Positions 14,546-21,874 of a stretch of 33,618 bases of DNA are shown in pieces. Position 1 is the stretch's first letter; every line of letters begins with the position of its first letter. The position numbers and the translations under genes were made by a program. Origin of the DNA: Actinomadura meyerae (lineage in GTDB: Bacteria; Actinomycetota; Actinomycetes; Streptosporangiales; Streptosporangiaceae); NCBI RefSeq assembly GCF_900188445.1, contig NZ_FZOR01000065.1, forward strand, positions 1 through 33,618, in the 5' to 3' direction. The notes below the pieces were generated by a model. That model ran no database searches and had not been told where the DNA came from. It saw nothing but the letters and a program-made list of their open reading frames with translations.

Positions 14546-15184
14546 ATGCACGAGCACACGATCCACGAGCACCCGATGCGGGGGCGCGGCGGCTTCTGGG
14601 GTCCCCAGGCCCGCCGGCGCCGCGGCGGACCCTTCGGCCCGTGGGGCCCCGGCGGTCCGGGCTTCGGTCCGGGCGGACCCGGATTCGGCCCCGGCGGCCC
14701 GGGGCCCGGTCACCGCGGCCGCGGCGGCCGCGGCCGGCGCACCCGGCGCGGCAACGTCCGGGCGGCGCTGATCGCCCTGCTCGCCGAGCGCCCCATGCAC
14801 GGCTACGAGATGATCCAGGAGCTGGACGGCCGCACCGGCGGCGTCTGGCGGCCGAGCCCCGGCTCGGTCTACCCGACCCTCCAGATGCTGGAGGACGAGG
14901 GCCTGGTCAGCAGCGAGGAGCAGGGCGGCAAGCGGCTGTTCTCCCTCACCGACACCGGCCGCGAGGAGGCGTCGGCGCAGACCACCGCCCCTTGGGACGA
15001 GGTCACCGAAGCCGCCGGAGAGAACGTCCTGCGCGGGCGCGAGGCCGTCGGCCAGCTGATGGGAGCACTCCACCAGGTGATGGCGGTCGGCAGTGAGGCC
15101 CAGAAGGCGCGTGCGCTGGACGTCGTCAACGACGCCCGCCGCCGCCTCTACGGGATCCTCGCCGACGACCCCGAAGCCGAGTGA
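14546..15184 (+). CDS. PadR-family transcriptional regulator
   Basis: A 212-residue DNA-binding protein with AAGGAG five bases before the ATG at 14546. Residues 1-68 are an unusual extension: a His-rich start (HEHTIHEH) and a Gly/Pro/Phe-rich tract with repeated GPGGPGFGPGGPG, ending in a basic run (RGRRTRRG). Residues about 69-150 are the PadR winged helix (NVRAALIALLAERPMHGYEMIQEL, PGSVYPTLQMLEDEGLV, GGKRLFSLTDTGRE). The C-terminal helix (VGQLMGALHQVMAVG...VVNDARRRLYGIL) is the dimerisation part. PadR proteins usually repress an adjacent transporter or detoxification gene; no obvious target is next door apart from its own promoter. Confidence 0.92.
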   Translation: MHEHTIHEHPMRGRGGFWGPQARRRRGGPFGPWGPGGPGFGPGGPGFGPGGPGPGHRGRGGRGRRTRRGNVRAALIALLAERPMHGYEMIQELDGRTGGVWRPSPGSVYPTLQMLEDEGLVSSEEQGGKRLFSLTDTGREEASAQTTAPWDEVTEAAGENVLRGREAVGQLMGALHQVMAVGSEAQKARALDVVNDARRRLYGILADDPEAE

Positions 15185-15215
15185 CCGCAGTGGCGGGTGA
15201 CCCCCGCACCACAGG

Positions 15216-15248
15216 AACCGCCGCGACCCGAACCGGGCCGCGGCGGTT
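15216..15248. terminator. Bidirectional terminator between padR and the convergent gene
   Basis: A perfect 10-bp stem AACCGCCGCG / CGCGGCGGTT encloses a 13-base loop that itself can pair partly. It lies in the gap between the convergent stops at 15184 and 15255, so it can serve both transcripts. Confidence 0.65.
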
Positions 15249-15254
15249 TCGCGT

Positions 15255-16418
15255 TCACTCCTTGCGCGGGAAGGGCGCCTGCTTGGCGAGCTGGTCGGCC
15301 ATGTAGAGCTGCTTCCACACGTACAGGCCCATGTCCGAGCGCTTGATGCCGCGGTCGACCGGGACGTCCACCGTGGCGCGCACCAGGAACGCCGAGCCCG
15401 GCGGCATGTACTTGTCGCCCCCGTCCCCCGCGACCAGCGCGCCGCCAGAGAGGTGGCGGACGACCTGGCTCTTGGTCGGCGGCGTGCACATGTCCTCGGG
15501 GACGCCCGCCTGCGGCATGCACCGCCCGCGCGCGTTCGCCGCGATGAGGTTCCGCTTGACGAACACGTCGCCGGGGAAGTCGAGCAGGACCTGCTTCTGC
15601 GTCGGGTTGCTGAGGATGTACTCGATGTAGGCGAACGACGTCCCCGACGGCGGCGACTGCGACGCCGTCTCCAGACCGCCGCTGACCCCGTCCGACACGG
15701 CCGCGATCTTGTACTGGGAGCCGTCGGCGGTGCCGACCGTGATCGGCTTCCCGGCGGTGGGCAGTTCGCCGGTGCCCGCGGGCGGCTGCTCTCCGCCGGA
15801 CGGTGCGGTGCCGGTGCCGGTGCCGCCGTCGTCACCGGATCCGGGCGTCAGCACGAGGCCGGCCGTGACGAGCGCGGCCAGCACGAGCACGCCCGCCGCG
15901 ACGAGGCCGCTGCGGCGCCCCGCCCCGCCGTTCGCCCGCCGCTCGCGCGCCCGTTCCCGCGCCCGCTCCCGCGGCCCGAGCCGGACCTGCACGCCGCTCG
16001 TCTCGCGCACGCCCATCGGCCCGGTCGTGGACGACCGCTCCTCGCGCCGCGAGTAGGCCTCCTGCGCCTCGGGCACCCCGGCCCATTCCGCATCCCCGAC
16101 CAGCGCGTTCCCCGCGCCGCCCGGCCACGGAGGGGCGGGCTCCACCGGCGCGGCCGGCGAGCCGGCAGCGGGGGGTGCGGCAGCCGGACGGGGCACGGCG
16201 GCAGGGGGTGCGGCGGGGGGCTTGCCCCACACGCTCGGCGGCCCTTCGGCGGCGGGCGGCGTCCGGACGATGGGCCGGTTCGGCGCGCCCGGCGGGACCG
16301 GGGCGCCGGGCGGCCGCACGGGCGTCCCCTCCCGCGGAGTGGCCTTGGGGAGGCCGTGGGCGGGCGTGTGCAGTGCGCCGCCGCCCGGAACGCGCGGGAC
16401 TCCCGGTTTCGTGTCCAC
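15255..16418 (-). CDS. Proline-rich membrane-anchored protein, extracellular C-domain
   Basis: A 387-residue protein from GTG 16418, chosen because GGGGAGG lies eight bases upstream. Residues 1-100 are Pro/Ala-rich and disordered. Residues about 135-170 are highly charged with repeated RERARERARERR. One membrane helix spans about 171-192 (GLVAAGVLVLAALVTAGLVL). After a Gly/Thr/Pro linker comes a beta-rich extracellular domain of about 160 residues (SFAYIEYILSNPTQKQVLLDFPGDVFVKR, SAFLVRATVDVPVDRGI) with two cysteines, comparable in style to DUF4352-like extracellular domains, though I cannot assign it. A type II, N-in topology is inferred. Function unknown; a surface or cell-envelope role is likely. 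Confidence 0.75.
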   Translation of the reverse strand: MDTKPGVPRVPGGGALHTPAHGLPKATPREGTPVRPPGAPVPPGAPNRPIVRTPPAAEGPPSVWGKPPAAPPAAVPRPAAAPPAAGSPAAPVEPAPPWPGGAGNALVGDAEWAGVPEAQEAYSRREERSSTTGPMGVRETSGVQVRLGPRERARERARERRANGGAGRRSGLVAAGVLVLAALVTAGLVLTPGSGDDGGTGTGTAPSGGEQPPAGTGELPTAGKPITVGTADGSQYKIAAVSDGVSGGLETASQSPPSGTSFAYIEYILSNPTQKQVLLDFPGDVFVKRNLIAANARGRCMPQAGVPEDMCTPPTKSQVVRHLSGGALVAGDGGDKYMPPGSAFLVRATVDVPVDRGIKRSDMGLYVWKQLYMADQLAKQAPFPRKE

Positions 16419-16591
16419 CGTCAAGCCTCCCCTGTCCTCGCGCGGTCCCCCGTGAACCACGCGTATCGCAGTTCACCATATTTTTACCTAATTGCACCTT
16501 TGGTCTATGGGTGCCCGCGGAGTCGCGCGAGATACGACAAAGCTGGTCATCGCACTTGTCACCTCACCGACAAGCCGATGGCCGGATGGGG

Positions 16592-17416
16592 TCAGGACAG
16601 GTCGCCGGCCAGTCCGTCGATCATGCCGACCACCCCGGCCGGGCCGTCGACCACCACGTCCGCGCGCTCGGCCAGCGCGGTGACTTCCGCCGACCCGCTG
16701 CACACCAGCACGCCGGGCACCCCTTCGCCGCGCAGCGCGTCGACGGCGTCGAACGCGGCGAGGTCGCCGAGGTCGTCACCGGCGAACAGCACCGCGGACG
16801 GGCGGGCGCCGAGGCCGTCGACGAACGAGCGGAGCGCCTTGCCCTTGTCCATGCCGGGCGGGCGCAGTTCGAGGACGAGCCGTCCCGGCTCCACGGTGAG
16901 CCCGGTCCGCTCGGCGAGCGCGGCGAGGATGCTCCGGAGCCGTTCGAGCGCGACCTCTGGTTCGGCGCAGCGCCGCGTGTGCACGGCGAGGGCCTGGCCC
17001 TTGTCCTCGACGAAGGTCTCCGGCGGGGCGCCCGCGGCGGCGAGGACGCCGGGCAGCTTCGCGCGCGCCTCGGCGACGCCCGGCGGCGGCTCCGGCTCGG
17101 TCAGCTCGCCGGACTCCCAGCGTTCGAGCCCGTACTGGCCGAGGACGACGAGCCCGTCGATGCCCGCCAGTCCGCCGTACTCGACGGCCACGGCCGCGGG
17201 CCGGCCGGTGATGATCACCACCGCGCCGACCAGCGGGGCCAGCCGGGCGAGCGCGGGGGCGGCGCCGGGGTGGGCCCGCGCCGCGGCCGGGTCGGCCACG
17301 ATCGGCGCCAGCGTGCCGTCGAAGTCGAAGCCGAGCACGGCCCCGGCCGGGTTCGCGCGGATCGCGTCGAGGCCGGCGGCGCCGGCGTCCGTCACGGAGC
17401 GGGGAGGAGAGTTCAC
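16592..17416 (-). CDS. otsB: Trehalose-6-phosphate phosphatase
   Basis: A 274-residue HAD-superfamily phosphatase that removes phosphate from trehalose-6-phosphate. The nucleophile and acid/base aspartates are D31 and D33 in GFDFDGTLAPI. Motif II is in VVIITGRP. The RPPGMDKGKAL segment carries the conserved lysine, and motif IV is GDDLGDLAAFD. The length suits actinobacterial OtsB. It completes the OtsAB route with the gene at 8931. The start at 17416 has GGGGAGGAG just upstream. The upstream gene (DUF3263, stop at 17436) is 19 bases away in the same direction, so the two are probably co-transcribed. Confidence 0.93.
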   Translation of the reverse strand: MNSPPRSVTDAGAAGLDAIRANPAGAVLGFDFDGTLAPIVADPAAARAHPGAAPALARLAPLVGAVVIITGRPAAVAVEYGGLAGIDGLVVLGQYGLERWESGELTEPEPPPGVAEARAKLPGVLAAAGAPPETFVEDKGQALAVHTRRCAEPEVALERLRSILAALAERTGLTVEPGRLVLELRPPGMDKGKALRSFVDGLGARPSAVLFAGDDLGDLAAFDAVDALRGEGVPGVLVCSGSAEVTALAERADVVVDGPAGVVGMIDGLAGDLS

Positions 17417-17435
17417 GCCACCCAGTGTGGTCGGC

Positions 17436-17822
17436 TCAGGGCCGGATGCCGAGTCGGCGCGCGGCGCGGCTGCGCTGCCGCTGCGACCGCATCCGGCGCA
17501 GGCGCTTGACGAGCATGGGGTCGCACTCGAGCGCCTCGGGCCGGTCGATCAGGATGTTCAGGAGCTGGTAGTACCGCGTCGCCGACATGTCGAACAGCTC
17601 GCGGATGGCCTGCTCCTTGGCGCCGGCGTACTTCCACCACTGCCGCTCGAAGGCGAGGATCCGCCGTTCGCGGTCGGAGAGGCGGCCGGCGGGGAAGGCG
17701 GCGGCGTCCGCCCCGCCCTCGTCGTCGAGTTCGCCGGCGGACTCGCCGTCGAGCCCGTCACCGGGCCCGCCGCCGAGCGGGGCGTCGTCGGTCAGCGGTC
17801 GCGGGGGTCGGCCATCGTCCAT
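17436..17822 (-). CDS. DUF3263-family protein
   Basis: A 128-residue protein from the ATG at 17822, with AGGACGG nearby; an upstream in-frame ATG at 17882 adds low-complexity residues. After a disordered acidic N-terminus, residues about 46-110 carry the conserved DUF3263 block (LSDRERRILAFERQWWKYAGAKEQAIRELFDMSATRYYQLLNILID). It looks like a helix-turn-helix with sigma-4-like spacing and is followed by a basic tail (VKRLRRMRSQRQRSRAARR). A DNA- or nucleic-acid-binding role is inferred; no function is established. It is found widely in actinobacteria and lies upstream of otsB here. Confidence 0.88.
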   Translation of the reverse strand: MDDGRPPRPLTDDAPLGGGPGDGLDGESAGELDDEGGADAAAFPAGRLSDRERRILAFERQWWKYAGAKEQAIRELFDMSATRYYQLLNILIDRPEALECDPMLVKRLRRMRSQRQRSRAARRLGIRP

Positions 17823-18075
17823 GCTTCCGTCCTGTGGGGGGACGTCACCGCGGGGGTCACCGGGGGCGTTCGCCGCTCGCATCAGGTCCCCTCTGTGGTT
17901 ACTGATCCCGGGTCGTCCGGGTTCGGGCGGGTGCCATGCTACGCGTCCGAGCCGACAAGTTCCGGTGGTTCGGCGCGAACGGGGCCGGTGGTTCAGTGCA
18001 TCACATCCCGCTTCACCTGCGGCTCCATCGCACCGCGTGTCTCGGCCGGAACACCTGTCGCAGGAATCCCGATCA

Positions 18076-18090
18076 TATGCAGACTACATA
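18076..18090 (+). promoter_or_regulatory. Probable MarR operator
   Basis: TATGCAGACTACATA is a 15-bp near-palindrome (12 of 15 positions symmetrical) 57 bases before the marR start. Size and symmetry suit a MarR dimer site, suggesting autoregulation. Confidence 0.5.
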
Positions 18091-18146
18091 CGTTAGAGTG
18101 GGGAGTTCCGAACGTCCGGCGTCCGACTTCGCGAACGGAGACCTGC

Positions 18147-18821
18147 ATGGCGACGGAGACCCCCGCGACGGGACGGCCCGCCGAGCCGGACGCCCCGATG
18201 CCGCCCGGGTCACCGGACGCAGCACCGGACCCCGGAGCGAGCACGGCGGCGGACGGGGCTCCCGACGAGCACGCCCACGATCCCGCGCTCGCCGACATCG
18301 CGATGGCGCTGTTCCACCTGCGCCGCGTGTGGGCCAAACCCGACCTCATGCGGCGGATCCGCGCCCAGACGTCCGCCTGCGCGGACGGCCGGCCGCTCCA
18401 GCTGTCCAACCTCATGGTGGTGAACGCCGTCGCCGCCCTCAGTGCCGCGGGTCCGCCGGAGGACTCCGCCGGGCGGCCCGGCGAGGTGACGGTCGGCGCC
18501 GTCGCCGAGCGGCTGGAGATCGACCCGTCCACCGCGAGCCGGCTGGTCGGGCACGCCATCGACGCCGGGCTGGTGTCGCGGCGCCCCTCCCCCGTCGACG
18601 CGCGCCGCGCCAACCTCGGGCTGACCGAGGCCGGGCAGCGCGTCAAGCGGGTCGCCGACCGGTCCCGCCGCGACTACCTCGACGCCCTGATGGCGGGCTG
18701 GTCGGCGGACGAGCGCGCCGAGTTCGCCCGGCTGCTGTCCCGCTTCGCCGACGCCGCCGCGCGGGCGCCGGAGTACTCCGACGGCATCGGCCGGATCTTC
18801 GAAGAGGCCGCCGCCGACTGA
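18147..18821 (+). CDS. MarR-family transcriptional regulator
   Basis: A 224-residue protein from the ATG at 18147 with GGAG six bases upstream; the long open frame further upstream is a shadow. Residues 1-45 are a Pro/Ala/Asp-rich disordered tail. The rest is a MarR winged helix: dimerisation helix (ALADIAMALFHLRRVW), then a recognition region (TVGAVAERLEIDPSTASRLVGHAIDAGLV) and wing (SRRPSPVDARRANLGLTEAGQ), ending in a long helix. The DPSTASRLV recognition helix is typical. No divergent or downstream target gene is adjacent; the nearest signal is the palindrome at 18076-18090. Confidence 0.92.
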   Translation: MATETPATGRPAEPDAPMPPGSPDAAPDPGASTAADGAPDEHAHDPALADIAMALFHLRRVWAKPDLMRRIRAQTSACADGRPLQLSNLMVVNAVAALSAAGPPEDSAGRPGEVTVGAVAERLEIDPSTASRLVGHAIDAGLVSRRPSPVDARRANLGLTEAGQRVKRVADRSRRDYLDALMAGWSADERAEFARLLSRFADAAARAPEYSDGIGRIFEEAAAD

Positions 18822-18866
18822 ACCCCGGCGACTTGGCGGCCGCCCACCGAACCGCCGCAGACTGAA

Positions 18867-18896
18867 CCGCCGACCGGGCGGGGGCCTGGTCGGCGG
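18867..18896. terminator. Bidirectional terminator between marR and the SHOCT gene
   Basis: CCGCCGACC (18867-18875) and GGTCGGCGG (18888-18896) form a perfect 9-bp stem that extends inward by a few weaker pairs. It lies between convergent stops at 18821 and 18925. Confidence 0.6.
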
Positions 18897-18924
18897 CGTC
18901 GCCCCCGGCGGGACGGGGCGGCGG

Positions 18925-19233
18925 TCAGTCGGAGTTGTGCAGCGCGGACGTGCGCCGGAGGTACTCGTCCTCGTCGATCTCGCCGCGGGCGAACCGCTCG
19001 GCGAGCACCGAGCGCGCCTTGGCGAGCGGGTCGGACGCCGCGGCCGCCGCGCCCCCGGCCCCGCTGCCGGTGCGGCGGCGGATCAGGTAGAACACGGCCC
19101 CCAGCACGGCCAGCCAGAACAGGCCGAACGTGATCGGGAAGACCGGCCAGAAGGCGGGCGCGTCCCCGTCCTGCCAGCCGCCCGGGTGCATCGCCGCGAC
19201 CTGCGCCGCCTGTGCCGTCAGTGTCGTCATCAT
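18925..19233 (-). CDS. SHOCT-domain membrane protein
   Basis: A 102-residue protein starting at one of two adjacent ATG codons (19233 or 19230). One membrane helix is visible (FWPVFPITFGLFWLAVLGAVFYLIRRR). An Ala-rich linker follows, and then a C-terminal SHOCT motif (DPLAKARSVLAERFARGEIDEDEYLRRTSAL), a short helical domain thought to mediate oligomerisation. Proteins of this shape are common in actinomycetes and have no assigned function. Confidence 0.85.
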   Translation of the reverse strand: MMTTLTAQAAQVAAMHPGGWQDGDAPAFWPVFPITFGLFWLAVLGAVFYLIRRRTGSGAGGAAAAASDPLAKARSVLAERFARGEIDEDEYLRRTSALHNSD

Positions 19234-19359
19234 GGTTCATCGACCCTTCCTGTGCGGATACGTCGATGCTCGGCGAGAGGTCCGGGGTGCCGCATCGGCC
19301 CGCCGGAGACACCCGCGCTACGCCCCCCGGAGTACCGCGACCGCCACCGGACGCCGCGC

Positions 19360-21603
19360 TCACCACCAGGGGGGCCGGTAGTCCTCGTCCTCGGCGGGGC
19401 GCGCGTGCCGGGAGCGCCGTCCGTGCGGGCGGTCGTCGTCCGCGGCCGCCTGCGGGTGGCCGTCCGCGGGCTCGTCCTCCAGCGGAGGTACGGGCGGCGG
19501 GAGGACGTCGTCGAGCGGCTCCGGGGATACCGCAGCGGGCGGAGCGGGCGGGTCCTCCGGCGCCGCGAGCGGGCCGAGGGCCCCGCGCCGGAACTCCTCC
19601 CAGTCGGCGTCGTCGAGAGGCGGGTCGTCCGGGACGGCCCCGTCCAGGCCGGTGCCCTCCAGACCGGCGCCCTCCAGGCCCGTGCCGTCCAGGCCGGTGC
19701 CGTCGGTCTCGCCGTCGTCCACGCCGGCGGCGTGGCGGCCCCCGGCGTGCCGGCCGTTCGCGTGCTGCCCGCCGCCCGAGCCGTTCCCGTTCAGCGAGCC
19801 GTTCCCGTTCAGCGGGTCGTTCCCGTTCAGCGGGTCGTGGCCGTTGGTGCCGTTGGACGCGAACTCGCCGGGCAGGAACGGGCGCATCTCGTGCCGCATG
19901 ATGGGCGGCTTCGGTTCGATGGTCGGCGGGAGCGGCACCTCGAAGGGCTCGGGACCGGACGCCGCACCGCCGGGCTCCGCGTACCCGTCCTGATGCTCGT
20001 CCCGGTGCCCGTCCCAGGGCTCGTCCTGCCGCCCCTCCTCGCGCCCTGCCTCGCGTCCGGCGTCGCGCCCGTCCTCGCGCTCGTCCCAGGACATGCCGAG
20101 GCGCGGCGGGATCTCCGGTGCCAGCGGCGGGCCCTGGTACGCCTCCGTGTTCTGCCAGAGCGGCACGTTGACCGGGGCGAACCCGGGGTCGGCGGCGGCG
20201 GGCCCGGCCGAGACGGGCGCGGCCGCCGGGACGGCGACGGGCTCGCGCGGCGCGGGCGGCAGGCCGTAGTCGGGGACGGCGTCGGTCTCCTCGACGTCCT
20301 CCTCCGGGCGGCGCCGCTGCCGCCAGCCGAGCACCAGCCCGACGGCGACGAGCAGCCCCCCGCCGCCGAGGACGAGCGGGAGCAGGACGCCGACGTCCCG
20401 CGCTGGGGACTCCGCGACCGGCGCCGGGGTGGGCGCGGGCGGCGGCGGTGTCTCCACCGGCCCGCTGGAGGTCTTGTTGATGTTGTGCGCGGCGACCAGC
20501 GCGCGGACCGCGTCGACCGTCCCGCGGCAGGTCGGCGAACCGGTCGGCGAGCCGGGACGGGCCGGGGAGCCCTGGATGAGCGCCCGCCTGACCTCGGCCG
20601 GGGACAGCTTCGGGTAGCGGGACTTGATGAGCGCGGCGACCCCGGCGACCATCGCCGAGGACGCGCTCGTGCCCGTCCCGACGACGTAGCCGTTGCTGGC
20701 GTCGGCGCTGACGATGTCGACGCCCGGCGCGCACACGGCGGCGCGGGAGCGGCGGTTGCTGTCCTTCCAGAGCCGCAGCCGGCGGTCGAGCGCGCCGACG
20801 GCGATCACGCCCGGGTAGGCGGCGGGGAAGTTCTTGCGGTTGGCGCCCGAGCCGTCGTTGCCGGCGGAGGCGATCAGCACGACGCCCTTGGAGAGCGCGT
20901 ACCGGATCGCGTCCTCCTGGGACTTGGTGCCGTTGTAGAACTGGCGCCCGCCGCCGAGCGACATGTTGATGATGCCGGCGCCGTGGTCGACGGCGTAGCG
21001 GATGCCCTGGGCGACGGCGTCGTGCTCGCCGGTGCCGGACTGGGCGCCGTTGTCCTGCCGCAGCGGGTCGTCGTTCTCGAGCGTGACGCGCACGGACAGG
21101 ATCTGGCTGAGCGGCGCCACGCCCATCATCCCCTGCTGGAGCCCGGGGCCGTGCCCGTGGCCGGCGATGATGCTGGCCATGGACGTCCCGTGCAGGCCCC
21201 AGTAGCGGCTGCCGGGGCTCCGGACGCCGCCGGTGAGGTCGGGGCCGTCGACGACGCGGCCGCTGAGGTCGGGGTGGCCGCCGTCGACGCCGGTGTCAAG
21301 GACGGCGACGGTGACGCCGCGTCCCCGGGAGTACTTCCACGCCTTCTGCGCGCGCAGGGCCTTCAGGTGCCACTCGCGCGACCGGATCTGGTCGGTCGGC
21401 GCGCCGACGAGCGGCCCGGCCGCGGCTCCGGCGGCGGCGCTGCGCCCGGCCTCCCGCTCCCCGCCGGAGACCATCGCCACCGGCACGGCCACGGCCGCCC
21501 CAAGGGTGAGGACGGTGAGGGCCGCGGTCGCCCGGGCACCGAGCCCGCGCGGGACGAGGACCGGTCGGGTGAGTCCCGGACGGCGTCGACCGGCTTCGGA
21601 CAC
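19360..21603 (-). CDS. Membrane-anchored subtilisin-like protease (mycosin-like)
   Basis: A 747-residue S8 peptidase from GTG 21603, preceded by GGAGGGAGG. A signal sequence spans about 23-46. The catalytic triad is D103 (AVLDTGVDGGHPDL), H138 (GLHGTSMA) and S313 (GTGTSASSAMVAG), with oxyanion N249 (SAGND). The Pro that usually follows the serine motif is replaced by Met. After a Pro-rich stalk a membrane helix (about 404-427) anchors it, as in type VII-secretion mycosins. It is followed by an unusually long acidic cytoplasmic tail of about 320 residues containing two peptide-repeat tracts. No ESX genes are in the window, so a link to type VII secretion is inferred from architecture only. Confidence 0.9.
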   Translation of the reverse strand: MSEAGRRRPGLTRPVLVPRGLGARATAALTVLTLGAAVAVPVAMVSGGEREAGRSAAAGAAAGPLVGAPTDQIRSREWHLKALRAQKAWKYSRGRGVTVAVLDTGVDGGHPDLSGRVVDGPDLTGGVRSPGSRYWGLHGTSMASIIAGHGHGPGLQQGMMGVAPLSQILSVRVTLENDDPLRQDNGAQSGTGEHDAVAQGIRYAVDHGAGIINMSLGGGRQFYNGTKSQEDAIRYALSKGVVLIASAGNDGSGANRKNFPAAYPGVIAVGALDRRLRLWKDSNRRSRAAVCAPGVDIVSADASNGYVVGTGTSASSAMVAGVAALIKSRYPKLSPAEVRRALIQGSPARPGSPTGSPTCRGTVDAVRALVAAHNINKTSSGPVETPPPPAPTPAPVAESPARDVGVLLPLVLGGGGLLVAVGLVLGWRQRRRPEEDVEETDAVPDYGLPPAPREPVAVPAAAPVSAGPAAADPGFAPVNVPLWQNTEAYQGPPLAPEIPPRLGMSWDEREDGRDAGREAGREEGRQDEPWDGHRDEHQDGYAEPGGAASGPEPFEVPLPPTIEPKPPIMRHEMRPFLPGEFASNGTNGHDPLNGNDPLNGNGSLNGNGSGGGQHANGRHAGGRHAAGVDDGETDGTGLDGTGLEGAGLEGTGLDGAVPDDPPLDDADWEEFRRGALGPLAAPEDPPAPPAAVSPEPLDDVLPPPVPPLEDEPADGHPQAAADDDRPHGRRSRHARPAEDEDYRPPWW
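19642..19701 (-). repeat. 15-bp tandem repeat, four copies, in the protease tail
   Basis: Four 15-base units (19642, 19657, 19672, 19687) encode pentapeptides of the form G-(T/A)-G-L-(D/E) in the cytoplasmic tail of the protease. Units differ at one to three positions, so the tract is in frame and could vary in length between strains. Confidence 0.85.
19781..19834 (-). repeat. 18-bp tandem repeat, three copies, in the protease tail
   Basis: Three 18-base units (19781-19798, 19799-19816, 19817-19834) sharing the core CGTTCCCGTTCAGCG encode hexapeptides L-N-G-N-(D/G)-(P/S) in the cytoplasmic tail of the protease. Confidence 0.9.
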
Positions 21604-21874
21604 GCCGCCGCACCTCCCTCCGGCACACCGCCGCGCTCCACGGCGGCTGACATTCTGCCACGCGAACCGGGCTCCGCCCGTGCACTCGGCACATTGAACC
21701 CCTGGCCCGGACGGTGCGGGCGCGCCCGGCCGCCCCGTCCCGCCAGGCGTCCCGTACTCAGCGGTAACAGGAGGGCGGACCGGAATGTTAACCCGCCCAC
21801 ACCTCCGGACGGCAGTGCCCGCACCGGTACGGGCCTGTCGCCGTCACGGCCGGTCAGCGCCACACGGGCTGCCT

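Noticed and set aside
15453..18146. Upstream part of the long plus-strand frame that ends with the MarR gene
   Set aside because: It runs antisense through three real genes; the MarR protein starts at 18147 with its own ribosome binding site.
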